Source of the DNA: Parapristionchus giblindavisi
Taxonomy: Eukaryota; Nematoda; Chromadorea; Rhabditida; Diplogasteridae
DNA: 64,000 nt
Direction: 5' to 3'
NCBI GenBank assembly: GCA_943737045.1
Contig: CALSFV010000660.1
Span: forward strand, 319,722-383,721
The position numbers and the translations under genes are program-made. Below, piece by piece: positions 23,020-34,035 of this stretch (position 1 is its first letter; each line of letters starts with the position of its first letter). The notes beneath the pieces are model-generated. The model saw only the letters and a list, made by a program, of their open reading frames with translations, searched no databases and was not told where the DNA came from.

Positions 23020-23400
23020 ATGTAAAATATATCAAAACTAAATATGAGTACTGCCTACTTCACTCCGATTGTCGTTCTTGGATTTTGCCCTCCTTTCCAC
23101 TGCTTCAAATATTATCCGTAATTCCTGTAATCGATTCATTCATCCCAACTCAACCACACTTTGTGATATCCTGCCTAATCTCAGCCTCTTCGATATTCAA
23201 TTATGTCGAGAGTATTTTAGATAATTGTATTGAGCATGTAAAAAAAATTAAAAAATAAATAAAGTAAAGCACCATCTCCCTTGCGTTCAGCGCCATTTGA
23301 TCCTGCAAAACAAAATACTTTATTAAAAATTTGTTTGAAAAACATCATTGCATACCATTTCCGCTTTTAGATCTGAGATTGTCGAAAGGAAAGCACGAAT
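23020..23400. mobile_element. LINE 3' end (+) followed by exon-like fragment (-)
   Basis: 23,020-23,265 is the uninterrupted counterpart of 13,375-14,110 (plus strand, ends AAATAAATAAAG). 23,270-23,400 is the minus-strand exon-like pair FLSTISDLKAEM / DQMALNAREMV. Just upstream on the minus strand (23,440-23,506) a hydrophobic signal-like stretch MIVAIISVLTVIALIHFS is open, but it is in a different frame from the conserved pair, so I do not join them. Confidence 0.5.
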
Positions 23401-23567
23401 TAATTATCCTTAAGGATGTCTGAAGGCTAATTAGATAGTATTTAGTGTAAACTGAAAAATGAATAAGGGCGATTACAGTCAGAACAGAAATAATTGCAAC
23501 TATCATTTTTGTGTTTTATTGATTAATTCGATTTAAATTATTTACGCTACATGATCATCGAACCACG

Positions 23568-23792
23568 AAGTATTGTGCGTATAAAATGAACTTGCATAAG
23601 AAAATGACAAACGGGCTCTAAGGAACGGAAGTCGCTCAAAGGCTAGATCTCGCCCAACTCTCGATTGTCTCTCCGTTGCCTCTCACCTAACTCGGCTGAC
23701 CTTCGCCGCGCGCTATTTGATATATAAAAGAGATCGTCATAGTTTCTAAACAATGCAAAGCAACAAGTGATTTTTTATACGCTCAATATAGA
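23568..23792. mobile_element. GTGCGTATAAAA-ended MITE
   Basis: TA-flanked element with TTGTGCGTATAAAAT and ATTTTTTATACGCTCAA ends, the shortest complete copy of the family. It contains the conserved TTGATATATAAAAGAGATCG string. Confidence 0.75.
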
Positions 23793-24019
23793 ACACGCAA
23801 TGGTCTCAATGGCTGTGAAATGGTCTCAGTGACAATGGCTCATATTTCAACAAAAGGTTATCTAAGATGCAACAATTAGAGAAACGTTCTCTAATATGTG
23901 AGACAATATAGTAAACTTGCTCCAGTCCCCGTTTGGAGTATATTAACCTTTCTCTATGATAGCACAGTTACACAATGTAGCTCTAAGAGAATTGGTCTTG
24001 AGACAATGAAAACATTGTG

Positions 24020-24620
24020 TTGGGAAGGGCGAACTTACGAAGAAAGAAAATCAATGATTTGTGGGCGTGTTTAAGTGAAAGAAAGGAAACGATAAGATAC
24101 TAAATAAAAATCTGCTGTTCGATGTTTCGCCCTCCTCCCGCTCAGACGCGTAATATTTCCACGAGTGTGTAAGTGATTTTAATAACATATTTCGAATTAG
24201 TAATTTCAGAAAACAGAGTGCACGCACGATCTGATGTGATTTATTGGAAGAGAAGGAAGTTATGCGAGAGATAGAGAGAGAGGAAGATTGAGGGAAGTTA
24301 ACAGTGGCTTTCTAAAAAAAACGTTCCACTTAATCGTTGTTCATTGCTTGATTAGTCTGACCTGTTAATGCATATAGTGTAAGAAAAACTTTGCTGATGT
24401 TCAGTTTGCGAATCGCGCCCAGCCTTGGCCCTCTTATTAGTTTCACATTCACCATTCATCATTCCCTTTGAACTATTGAACACCTTTCATTCATGATTAA
24501 ATCATTTATTTATTTATTTATTATTTATTTGATAATTTTATTTATTTGATATACCCGTGACAGATGCGACAGCAAATACAGAAACGATAAGAAAAATAAT
24601 CCTAATAATAGAAATTACTT
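24020..24620. repeat. shared duplicon block (no diapausin gene attached)
   Basis: Matches the upstream blocks of the diapausin-like genes (14,390-14,720, 39,655-40,160). It is followed by a TTTA-rich run at 24,510-24,545 instead of a diapausin-like gene, so this duplicon unit lost, or never had, the peptide gene. Confidence 0.6.
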
Positions 24621-25400
24621 GGGGAAGGTGACAGGGGTTATTTACCGATAGCTACAGATCTCCAATGTTCCAATAGGAATGAGGTGGACGAGACCTCAGA
24701 ACGGGAAGAGGACCGTTGGTTGCATCATAATGGAAACACCGGGATAGATAACTAAAGATTGAGTACTTGAGTACTTGTACTTGTAGGGTAAAAGGGAGTT
24801 CGGGATGGCGAAATCAATGCGAAGTATCATCATAAAAGAAATAATAGTATAACTTTTGCTATCATCATGTCTGCGTACATCACTGTCAGGTCACGACAAT
24901 GCTTTTTAAACCATACATCATTTAAAAAAATCATAGATACAATTTAGACAGTGCTTGTTCATTTAGACATATCGGTCGAGATAAAGTAATCTTGAATTGT
25001 TTAATTGTAAAGAAAGAGACCCTCGAGTTTTTTAATTGTCCAGTCAAAACAATAGATCTCATTTCCGTGAATACAAAAACTATTTTTATTAGAATTTTAG
25101 GTGCTCCGGAATGACGTAATCCGAGCATAAAGTTAAGTGATACGCCAGGGAAAGGCGCGAATTTTTGAATATGTTGCAAACTGGAATCGAACCCGCATGG
25201 CGCGGTTACACGCTGACTACTAAACAATGAGCTACACGTTCTACGCATTTTTTTTCAAGACAAGATATGGCTTAATCGAACGCAATGACTTTTTTCATAT
25301 CCAATACAATATTTTATCACATCCGCACATCGGTGTGGTGCATCATGGCAGGGGGTCCTAAGTCGACTTATGAGACAACCTAATAATAAACACCACGACA
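24621..25400. mobile_element. tRNA-like SINE/MITE remnant (24,990-25,250)
   Basis: On the minus strand 25,240-25,180 reads GTGTAGCTCATTGTTTAGTA and later GCGGGTTCGATTCCAG, a good tRNA-like A/B box pair, followed by TCGCGCCTTTCCCTGG as in the MITE at 5,512. The spacing and arm pairing do not make a convincing functional tRNA. The rest of the interval has no recognisable gene. Confidence 0.5.
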
Positions 25401-25647
25401 AAAAAATTATAGTTTATTCAGTTGTTTTGAATCCGTTATGTGATTATTTTATTTGTTTTCGTTTCTATTTCAATCCTTGGCATTCCATGGTATTCTATCG
25501 ACATTAATAAATAACGGAATTAAAACATAAGATAACAAAACGACAATCACGCAAAAGCCAGGTCCGTGAAATAGGTGAAAAACTAGTTGTATTAAAAAGC
25601 ACAAGTCGCATGTAATAATGAGCTCCCTCGTACAAAACAAATGTGTT

Positions 25648-26446
25648 TTATACTGACTCCAACAGTGGAGCATCCGCCCGATCAGAAAGTGATATCGGTA
25701 TCGAAATTGATCGTACGTAGCGTGAATCCAATGAAATGCTCTCATATATCTCGTAGTCGCCACTCCTTATTCTATTTTTGAATCCTGCAATAGCCCGCGT
25801 ATAAAAGGAACACACTCTGAATATCCACTCTGACTATGTGGGCTCGCAGACAGAGGAAGTGAGAGAATGGTTAGTCAAAACAGATTCAATACGCACTGGC
25901 TATTTGTTTTGCATCTTCATCTCTAACAAAATTCTTCAATATATCTCACAAATCAAAATGAATAATTGAAGAGGTATCGTTGAATAGTGCAGAGTATTGT
26001 AAACGAACGAATAGGTATCGGCGGAGGTGGATACCGTGGTGGGGAGGGATATCGTTTCTGAAAAAAATCTGCTCAAAATATAATGGTTATTGTTATACGT
26101 CAAAGACAATTACCTAATGCAAAAATGTGGTCTCATATGCATCATGTTTTTTCATACAAAAATTCTGCATAATAATAGAATCATATATCTTTTATGATAA
26201 CTATGCAACTAACCCTTTTACAGTAATATATGACAAGAAGCGTCAGAACAATCACAAAGAAAACAAGAATAATTCCGCCGTCGATCCCATAGAGGTTATC
26301 GAACCTGAAGGTGTCCTAAAAGTATTTCAAGTTTGAAAGACAATATGAGAAAAACTAACATGAATAGGTGCTTCTGCTGTTGTACCATTAAGATGAATCG
26401 AAGGCGCAGTTTCACCTTCAAGCAGAAATCTTATTGTCCATTCTTC
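25648..26446 (-). CDS. single-pass membrane protein with Pro-rich tail, copy 4 (exons 2-5)
   Basis: Exon 2 26,360-26,446 (WTIRFLLEGETAPSIHLNGT, sequon NGT), exon 3 26,214-26,315 (RFDNLYGIDGG then membrane helix, ends YYCKR), exon 4 26,009-26,057 (KRYPSPPRYPPPPIPI) and exon 5 25,648-25,784 (DYEIYESISLDSRYV, stop TAA). All open and in phase. The exon 1 homologue (26,490-26,545) has lost the original start codon and one base at the donor (ATAAAGTTAGTT). It could begin at an internal ATG (METGTKESG), but the phase then fails. Functional status is uncertain. Confidence 0.55.
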
Positions 26447-26639
26447 CTACAACAATCGAAACATAAAAACAAGGAAAAAAACAGAACTAACTTTATTCCA
26501 GATTCTTTCGTCCCCGTTTCCATTTTATTCGCAAGATTGATCAACTATCGCGGAGTGAATTATCAATAGCGCATTAGGGTAGAGCGAAAGGAATGAAGAT
26601 ATAAAAAGGGTATCGTCAAAGGAAAATTACTAATCTATC

Positions 26640-27300
26640 TGGACGTTTAACCTTAATTGTCAAAGAAGATATTTTAAAGAATGAGACCCTTGAGTTGGCA
26701 TGACTGACTCCCACAACGATTAACATGGGATTGAATGTTAATATTCTATAGAAATTAGCGTAAGTGACAATGGGAAAGTGAGAGAGTCATGTATGCAAAT
26801 CGGATAGGCACTCTCTACTTGCATGAAAAGTTGTACTTTCAATGCGCATAACAAGCTTCAAACAGATCATTACGCAATGTGAAATGTGTCGTTCGGTTAG
26901 TGTGATAAATCTCTATCATTCTACCCGAACAGTCTTGTTACGAAAAAACTCGAGGGTCTCCATCTTTAATGGTATACACTGAAAGAAATATTTTACAGAA
27001 TTGGTCGAATAATATTTCTGAATTTTATGAAGAAAAAACATGATGTTATTTAGTAAGCCTATGAAGCGCCCCGGCATTTCATCTCTCCAGGGTTCGAATC
27101 CCGGTCGTTTCACCGACTCCGTCACACCGAGGCTCCCGAAAGGGGGAATTAGTAGTGACTAGAAAACGCGGTAAAGTATTCCGAAGAAGAGATTAGGCCC
27201 TCCGGACTGGATTGGCTTTGAATTACACTGGCATAGCAGTAATCACCCGCAGGACTTCGTGTGCCTTGAATAGCGGGATGTACCGTTACCTTTTTACCTT
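26640..27300. other. no gene; SINE-like and dispersed repeat fragments
   Basis: A B-box sequence GGGTTCGAATCCCGG is at about 27,090 inside a tRNA-like stretch. 27,175-27,295 (AGAAGAGATTAGGCCCTCCG... GCAGGACTTCGTG) is repeated at 27,718-27,800 and, more diverged and inverted, near 49,040-49,110. Confidence 0.45.
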
Positions 27301-27304
27301 TATT

Positions 27305-27405
27305 TAGTATATTTTCAAAACGTGCGCACGCCGTAACCCCCTCTGCCTCGTCTTCGTCGTTACGGTGTGCGCACGTTTTGAAAAATGTAACACCGCCTAA
27401 GCGTT
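27305..27405. repeat. GTTACATTTTCAAAACGTGCGC foldback MITE
   Basis: About 100 bp, arms TTTTCAAAACGTGCGCACGC and complement ending TGTAACACCGCC. Relatives: 38,555-38,870 (split by other DNA), 56,160-56,250 (diverged) and 62,094-62,190, the last two in or next to the 55-64 kb gene. Confidence 0.7.
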
Positions 27406-27796
27406 CATATTGTCATTGTCAGGAGTAGCGCGCTTTCTTTGCATGCGAGAAGTCTGGGATTCGATTCCCCATACCTCCACAGTTTTAGTATTGAATTCCT
27501 GCTCCTTTTTTGAGTGAATCGATATCATAGTTGATCTTTGATCTTTGGTACTAAAATGCGCGGAACCTACACCATTGTAGAGATCAAAATTACCTCATAT
27601 TCACGTACAATGTAATCCACTCTCACACTGACCTTCAAGCCCGTTAACTTTTTTCCCTAGGGAATACCCTAATTGTGTTTTTTTTGTTGTTTTTTGCTAT
27701 ATTTTGCGAACCAGGTCCGAAGAAGAGATTGGGCCCTCCGGACTGAATTGTCCTTGAAAGATCGCTGGCCTAGCAGTGATCACCCGCAGGACTTCC

Positions 27797-28917
27797 TGCA
27801 CTCAGAGAAAAAACCCTAAGGGTTGTAAACCCTAACCCAAATCCTAAGGAATTGCAGAGACAAAACCCTTACTATTAAGGGTTTGGCCAGAGCGCCAACT
27901 AGGGTTTTAAACCCTTAGTTGTAAGGCCCCACGCCTCCCTTATGTATGATATAGGAGTTCTGTCGAAGTGACAGCATGTCCGTGTAGCGCAGTGGGTAAC
28001 AGGGCTGGGATTTTGTGTTTTGTGTTTTGTGTTTTTTTTGTGTTTTTCATGGTCTTGGACACAAAAAATTTTGTGTAAAAAGTTTGTGTAAATGAGACAC
28101 AAAATAATACAAAAAAATTGGTATCAATTTTCCGATTTTACAAGATTTTCAGGAAGAAAATCGCTGATATTAGTCGTTCCGTATAGTAAAATTTTATCCT
28201 TAAAATTGTAAATTTTGCAACAATAGGATAATTTTAGTCTAGAATTTCCTTTTATCAGTAATTTGAAGCTTGCTATCTCCGTTTGCGTTCAGCCGAATAC
28301 CAGACTCATAGGTTTCTCGGTCGCTTTTCTTTTTTGAACTGATATTATTGACCGTATAAAATACACTTGTTTATTTGGTACGAGAGTAGCCAACCACTGC
28401 CACAATGAATTTCTATGTTTAGAGAGAGAGCACCAGTGAGAGAGTAGGTAGATCAGAGAGAGCGAGGAAGGAAAGGAGGAAAGAGTGGGGAATTAATCGA
28501 TAGTTCTTCCTCTGTTTAGCAGCAGTAGCAATGCAATTATGCAAGTACATTTTATACGGACAATACATGCTGTTTTGTTCGCGTTGAACTTCTATATTGA
28601 AAAGTACCTTTTTTATTAGCTATTAACTTGCTCAAATCTAGAGAAAAATATTTTTGTGTTTTTTTGTGTTTTGTGTACACAAAAAAATATTTTTGTGTAT
28701 TTTGTGTACACAAAATTTTTGTGTCAAGAATACGTTTTGTGTACCAGCCGTGGTGGGTAAAGTGCTTGGGTAGTGTGCGCAGAGGTGCGCCACCCTAGCA
28801 TGTAAGGGATGAAAGCCTTATGGGTAAGGGTATCGAAACCCTTACCCGTAAGGGTTATATACAGCGCAGCATCCCAACTAGGGTTTTAAACCCTTGCATT
28901 TAAGGGTTTTTTCTCTG
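27797..28917. mobile_element. element with AACCCT-rich ends, hosting a hAT-type insertion
   Basis: Inverted ends CACTCAGAGAAAAAACCCTA / complement. The arms are full of AACCCTWA/AAGGGTT words that look telomere-like but are clearly the arms of a transposable element. A tRNA-like A box (GTGTAGCGCAGTGGGTAA, 27,983) is interrupted by the insertion 28,000-28,752 and resumes at 28,753. Confidence 0.7.
28000..28752. mobile_element. hAT-type non-autonomous element with exact 8-bp target duplication
   Basis: Ends CAGGGCTGG / CCAGCCGTG, flanked on both sides by GTGGGTAA. The interior begins and ends with TTTTGTGT repeats and contains a nested copy of the GTATAAAA-ended MITE (about 28,347-28,566). No coding capacity. 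Confidence 0.8.
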
Positions 28918-28964
28918 AGTGTGTGCCTTGAATTAAGGGTTGTACCTTTTATCTTTTGCGAACC

Positions 28965-29345
28965 AAGCGTGCTATCGGGCCGCACTCGCGAGTTCCTATA
29001 AAAAAAATTCATCGAGGAATCCGTTCATGATAGTGCGGGCTCATGCAAATTTCTCATTATTGCGTAGCGATGACGAAATCGAAGTGCACTTTTGTTCATT
29101 TTTCATTCTGATCCCAAGAACGAGTCTCTAGCAGGTCCTGGAGCGGAGATCTGAGTTTGCAGCCGCCATTTCGCAGCAAGGCTGCTGCGGCTCAAAAAAA
29201 TCACAGTAATTTGAAAAAAAATTTCCGACGCGTAGATTTCAAACCTACATATGTATAGAAGAGCGGTGGAGAAAAAAATTCTCCTCGGAGTTGTGATTTT
29301 TCAAAAAGTGAACTTCGATATTGAATATCTCTAGAAGTGGAATAC
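28965..29345. repeat. single arm of the 42-44 kb palindrome family
   Basis: CAAGCGTGCTATCGGGCCGC... through the GATGACGAAATCGAAGT motif to TCCTCGGAGTTGTGATTTTT corresponds to one arm of the palindrome at 42,252-44,100. Here it is a solo or rearranged copy. Confidence 0.65.
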
Positions 29346-29459
29346 GGACCGAGTGAAGGACCGAGTCCAACTGGTCCTTAAAATATCCATGAATTTTCTT
29401 ATTGTTTTCCATCTTATGCTTTTATTGTAACTTTGACGTTCATGATGTAGGGGCAAAAG

Positions 29460-29800
29460 AGATTAGTATGATCGAAGAGATCATGACTCATTGTCAGTAC
29501 GTGTCAGTTGGTTAGTGATGACTCAGTTGATCACGAAGCTTACAAAAAGCTTGAAAGCTCGAAGCGAAGCTTGTTAAAGATGGGGAACCTAGAAAAGAAT
29601 AATTGGTTCCTACCACGATTAACATGAGCCGATCATGCACATACTGTAAGTAAAAAGTGTACTGATGATCAGTTTGCGATCGGAACTCAGCCTTTGCCCT
29701 CTCATTTGCCCCCCCCCCCTCCCATTCACCTTTCACCATTCCCTGAAGTATTGAACATCTTTTATTCATGATTATACCGATCAATACTCAGAATCAGCAT
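29460..29800. repeat. duplicated block with TGACTCA words
   Basis: 29,475-29,590 repeats 18,760-18,835. 29,640-29,770 repeats the end of the duplicon block (GTTTGCGATCG... CATTCACC). No gene. Confidence 0.5.
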
Positions 29801-29947
29801 ATGTAAAAGAAATATTCTACTGTGGCTTGTATAACTTTTGCTAGCATTCTGTCTCGTGAACTAACTGTGAAGACAGAATTAGCAAAAGTTGCATGAGTTG
29901 ACATGAGTAATAGCTCTACCTTCTTGCATATCACTTTACACATGCAA

Positions 29948-30929
29948 CCAAAACTGCTCACAAGGGAACCCTGAAAGTCGGGGACGATCAGTGCAAAATT
30001 CGTTGACACAGGTCGACTTGGACCCCAGAGGGGGTATCAGAACTGTTTTGAAATTTCCCGATATTTGCTTCCTTGGTTCCGAAAATCGATTAGGAAAATG
30101 CTTCTGGGTACTTCTCCATCGTTGATGATTTATGGATGTTGTTATTGTTGTTTTTGAAAATGAAGTTTGACTTAGAAACTGTCTGTTAGAAGTTTACAGT
30201 TTACAGTTTAAAGACCTTTATCAAGCACAGAACCATAGGGGAGGGAATGGTTGCCACTAAACGACTGATTAGTCTGGGCGTACTGAGGTCCCATACAAGG
30301 GGTACTTCTATCTTAAATAATGCATCGTTCATCTTCTTGTGATCAGCTATTGAAGACGTTATTCAAAATCAAAGCCGCAACACTTGATCTTTTCGAATAG
30401 TGAATCATTAAAGAGAAATCAGCAAAATAGATAAAGGTAACCCACGAAGTCCTCGCTCAATACTTCGTCAGCAATTGCTTGATGGAAGGCATACAACTCC
30501 TGACTTGCCTATAGTCTTCTAGGAGGGGATCCTTTTACGTTGTTGATGTTTATTCGATGAGAGAAGAACAGTCGAACGAGAGATGAACCGCTCAGAACCG
30601 AGACAAACGCAAAGAATGTTAGAAGGCAATGAAAAAATACAGCAAAAGAAATTGTAGTAGGGGGATTCGAACCTACGACCTTAAAAAAATCTAATCCGGC
30701 ACTGTAACCTTGGCTACGGATGATACGAACCCTGTTCTTTGAGTTTTTGACACTATTCCACGGGGCGCGCGCACAAATTTCCATAGCATTTTCTTAATCG
30801 ATTTTCGGTACCAAGGAAGCAAATATCGGGAAATTTCAAAACAGTTCTGGGACCCCCTGGGGAGTCCAAGTCGACCTGTGTCATCGAATTTTGCACTGAT
30901 CGTCTTCGACTTTCAGGGTTCCCTTGTCA
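29948..30929. mobile_element. foldback element with ACAAGGGAACC ends and a tRNA-like module
   Basis: Arms pair over about 130 bp at each end (ACAAGGGAACCCTGAAAGTC... GTCGACTTGGA... GCTTCCTTGG) around a unique centre. On the minus strand 30,735-30,655 reads GTAGCCAAGGTTACAGTGCC then GTCGTAGGTTCGAATCCCCC. The B box is canonical and the A box near-canonical, so it is tRNA-derived, but the anticodon arm is not convincing. Confidence 0.7.
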
Positions 30930-31117
30930 GTTTAAATTATTTTTTCATAGAAAAATCAATTTTTCGGGAAACTAATTTCTCGTATTTTTTATCGGAAAAT
31001 GCATTTTCCAGAAAAAGTCGGAGAAATTTCAGGATAGACCGGGAAATTTTTCGCACCCCTGATCACGATCAAATAATCGTCGATTGTTCTTCCTGCCAGA
31101 TGTTACTTTTAGCGCAC

Positions 31118-31640
31118 ATACAGTGTAAGCAACAAGTCTCCTGACAATTTTTCATTTTTTATAACTTTTGATCCAGGAAAGTAATCAAGCTGATCTTTTC
31201 AGTCTATTTGCAGAATTTAGCAAGGAATATAACCGTGTTATGTTGGTGTAATTAAATCAGTTCATTGTTGCGTAGTGATGATACAATCGAAGTACACATT
31301 TTTTTTTAAATTTTATATTTTTTTAGTGAAAAGTAATATAAAATTTTTAAAAAATGAGCGATTTTGATTTTGTTGCCTGTGCAGCCCTAGTGGATGTCTC
31401 CACCCTCACAATGTTTCAGAAGAAGATGACCTTTCACTAAAGAAATATAAATTTTCAAAAAAGTGAACTTCGATTGCATCATCACTACGCAACAGTGAAC
31501 TGATTTAAGTACCCCAGCACATCATGGTTGTACTCCCTGATAAATTCAGCATATTGACTGAAAAGATCAGCTTGATTCGTTTCCTAGATCAAAAGTTATA
31601 AAACAATGAAAAAAGTGTCAGGAGACTTGTTGCCTACACT
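31118..31640. repeat. palindrome of about 0.5 kb
   Basis: Left arm AACAAGTCTCCTGACAATTT... AAGCTGATCTTTTCAGTC and right arm its complement. The centre contains GCGTAGTGATGATACAATCG, related to the arm motif of the 42-44 kb palindrome. Confidence 0.65.
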
Positions 31641-31824
31641 CTGTAAGGTTCCAAAATTACATTCAACCAACAATTTAAATGCTAACTTCATCTCTCGATA
31701 GATGTACTACTTACACTGTCTATGTTAATTCCTTGTTTCCTTTGTAGGTTTGTGATTCGATCGGCTAAGACTTGCAGTTCCTTGAAAAATTGCCTGCTTA
31801 ATCTTTTGAAATTTTTTTATAATA

Positions 31825-33178
31825 TTAGGTGAATTCATAAGTAACGCTCGTTTTTTTTTTGTCTCAACTTCAGTAGCCTCGTTCTTGCTCTATTGTTATT
31901 GCAAGCATACATGCTGTATACATTAGTCCCTCGAATATCCTGCGGTTGTTTTCTATTCACTTCCCGCGTGTCATCCATGCGAGAAAACCGCACAATTTCG
32001 ACCCCGACGGAATTCACATTCGTAACGTTCTTTTATTCCTCTTCCTCTCCGGCTGGAAACGCCCTGACTTCCAACATCGCCTAGCAGACGTGTACCCCTC
32101 ACATGTGCGTAACGACGATGAGAACGTGGGTTGTTAAATTCGAGAAACAGGACTTTGTAATCCAAGATGAAGACCAACTCGGTCGTCCTGTGGATGTGGG
32201 TCACGATCGATTGCTCTAAGAGGTAGAGGCTGATCCGTATCCCGATACCGGTGATATTGTGCGTATAAAATGTACTTGCATAAGAAAATGACAAATGGTG
32301 CTAACGAACGGAAGTCACAATGGAGAGGCGATCGAGATGTAGCCTTCTACATCTCGCCCCGCCTCTCGATTGTCTCTCCGCTGCCTCTCTCTAACCCGGC
32401 TGACCTTCGCCGCGCGCTATATTATATATAAAAGAGATCGGCATAGTTTCTGAACCATGCAAAACAAGAAAGTCTCTTGTGGGAGTGGTTGGCTACTCTC
32501 GTACCAAATAAACAAGTATATTTTATACGGTCAATATTGCAATGGCACTTGGGGTCAGCCAGCGCACTGTGGTACATGGCCTTCACACTTCCGGAAATAA
32601 GCGAAAATAGAAAAGATGTCTACCCCACGTCCTATACGACTACGACAAGGATCGCGGACTGGGCATGGCAAAGACTTTACTAACCAACGTCATAACCGGT
32701 GATGAAAGGTGGGTGCACTACGATTACGAAGAGCCAAGGCGACAGTGGTTCGGTGAGCACGAATAGCCATCATATACCCCCAAACCCAATTTTCACCGCC
32801 AAAAAATGATGTTGTGTATCTGGTATACGGTACGGGGAGTCGAGTACTGGGAACGCCTCCCCGGGGGTACGACTATCACAACACATATGCAGACTCTCCA
32901 GATGCGGTAGCTAAGACTCCACTTCGAACAATCACGCGGCTAGGACATTCGAATCTAATTTCAACATGACAACGTTCGACCTCTTTCCAAAAGAACGGCC
33001 CAGGCTGAACCAACGGTATATGACTGAACTGTACTCCCCCACCCTACGTACTCACCCGACCTTGCCGACTATGGTTATCACCTCTTCGCAGCGCTCCATC
33101 ACTTCCTCAAAGGGTGAAAATTTTTGTGACAATTTTTTTGGAATGCGAAAAACGAGCGTTACTTATGAATTCACCTAA
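31825..33178 (+). pseudogene. mariner transposon, degenerate, with MITE insertion
   Basis: Ends TTAGGTGAATTCATAAGTAA and complement, TA on each side. Plus-strand remnants: DERWVHYDYEEP (about 32,705), FQHDN near 32,965 and HPTYSPDLADYGYHLF (about 33,050), i.e. the three mariner catalytic blocks, with stops between. A GTATAAAA-ended MITE (32,257-32,541) is inserted after GTGATA. Its absence from the paralogous mariner at 36,788 marks the insertion site exactly. Confidence 0.8.
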
Positions 33179-33179
33179 T

Positions 33180-33624
33180 ATATCAACACTAAATATTAAT
33201 ACTGCCTACTTCATCACGATTCTCGTTCATAGATTTGGCCCTTCTTTCCACGCCGAAAAATCTTCTCAGTGATTCCTGTAAGCGATACATTCATCTCAAA
33301 TCGACCTTGCAATTTCCTGCCCGATATTCATTTACCCGATATTCAATTATGTCTCGAGCATTTTGTGACCTATTTCTTCTCACTGCATACAATTGTATAG
33401 AGTATGTCGAAAAATAAATAAATAAATAAAGTAACGAACCATCTCAAATGCCCTTAGCGCCAATTGATCCTGCTAAACAAAAAGCATTTACTTGATTAAC
33501 AATTTGTCTAAAAATATGATTGCATACCGTTTCTGCTGGCATGTCTAGGATCATCTTAAGGAAAGAGCGAATTAATTATCCTTAAGGATGCCTGAAGGAT
33601 AATTAGGTATTATTTACAAGGGAA
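33180..33624. mobile_element. LINE 3' end (+) and exon-like fragment (-), third copy
   Basis: 33,180-33,425 matches the LINE 3' ends at 13.4 and 23.0 kb. 33,440-33,560 is the minus-strand pair FLKMILDMPAET / DQLALRAFEMV. The duplicon then breaks off at 33,625 and resumes near 38,224, after a series of insertions. Confidence 0.55.
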
Positions 33625-34035
33625 GTCTTTTATGTCTCAGTGAGACTTTTGAATAAGAGTATTTTTCCTCGATAGGTAGAGGTTAAATATGATGGGAGCC
33701 AAAAAATTAGCTGCTGCCATGCACTTTCAGATTTTTTATAATTAATTGTAATTTTGTGAAAATGCAATTTTCAAGTGCGCATGCATTATTTTTGACGCCG
33801 CTAAATTTTCACGGCTCTTTCAGGGGCTCCTTAGTTCATATACTGCTTGTCGCCTACGTTTTTTTTCATTTTTTCAACATTTTTTTAAAAAATTTAAAAA
33901 AAAAACAAAATTAAAATTAATTTTATAAAATCTGAAAGTGCATGGTAGCAGCTAATTTTTTGGCTCCTATCATATTTTTCCTATACCTATCCAGGAAAAA
34001 TACTCTTATTCGAAAGTCTCTCTTACAAGGGAATT
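33625..34035. repeat. palindrome of about 0.4 kb, ACAAGGGAA-ended
   Basis: Arms TGAATAAGAGTATTTTTCCT... GGAGCCAAAAAATTAGCTGC and complement around an AT-rich centre near 33,840. First of the insertions stacked in 33.6-38.2 kb. Confidence 0.7.

Noticed and set aside
25180..25245. Functional tRNA gene
   Set aside because: A and B boxes are good but the acceptor and anticodon stems do not pair convincingly, and the downstream sequence matches a repeat family; treated as tRNA-derived.
27797..28917. Interstitial telomere
   Set aside because: AACCCT words are irregular and bounded by transposon-type inverted ends.
30655..30735. Functional tRNA gene
   Set aside because: Canonical B box but the anticodon arm contains a T-run and the segment lies inside a foldback element.
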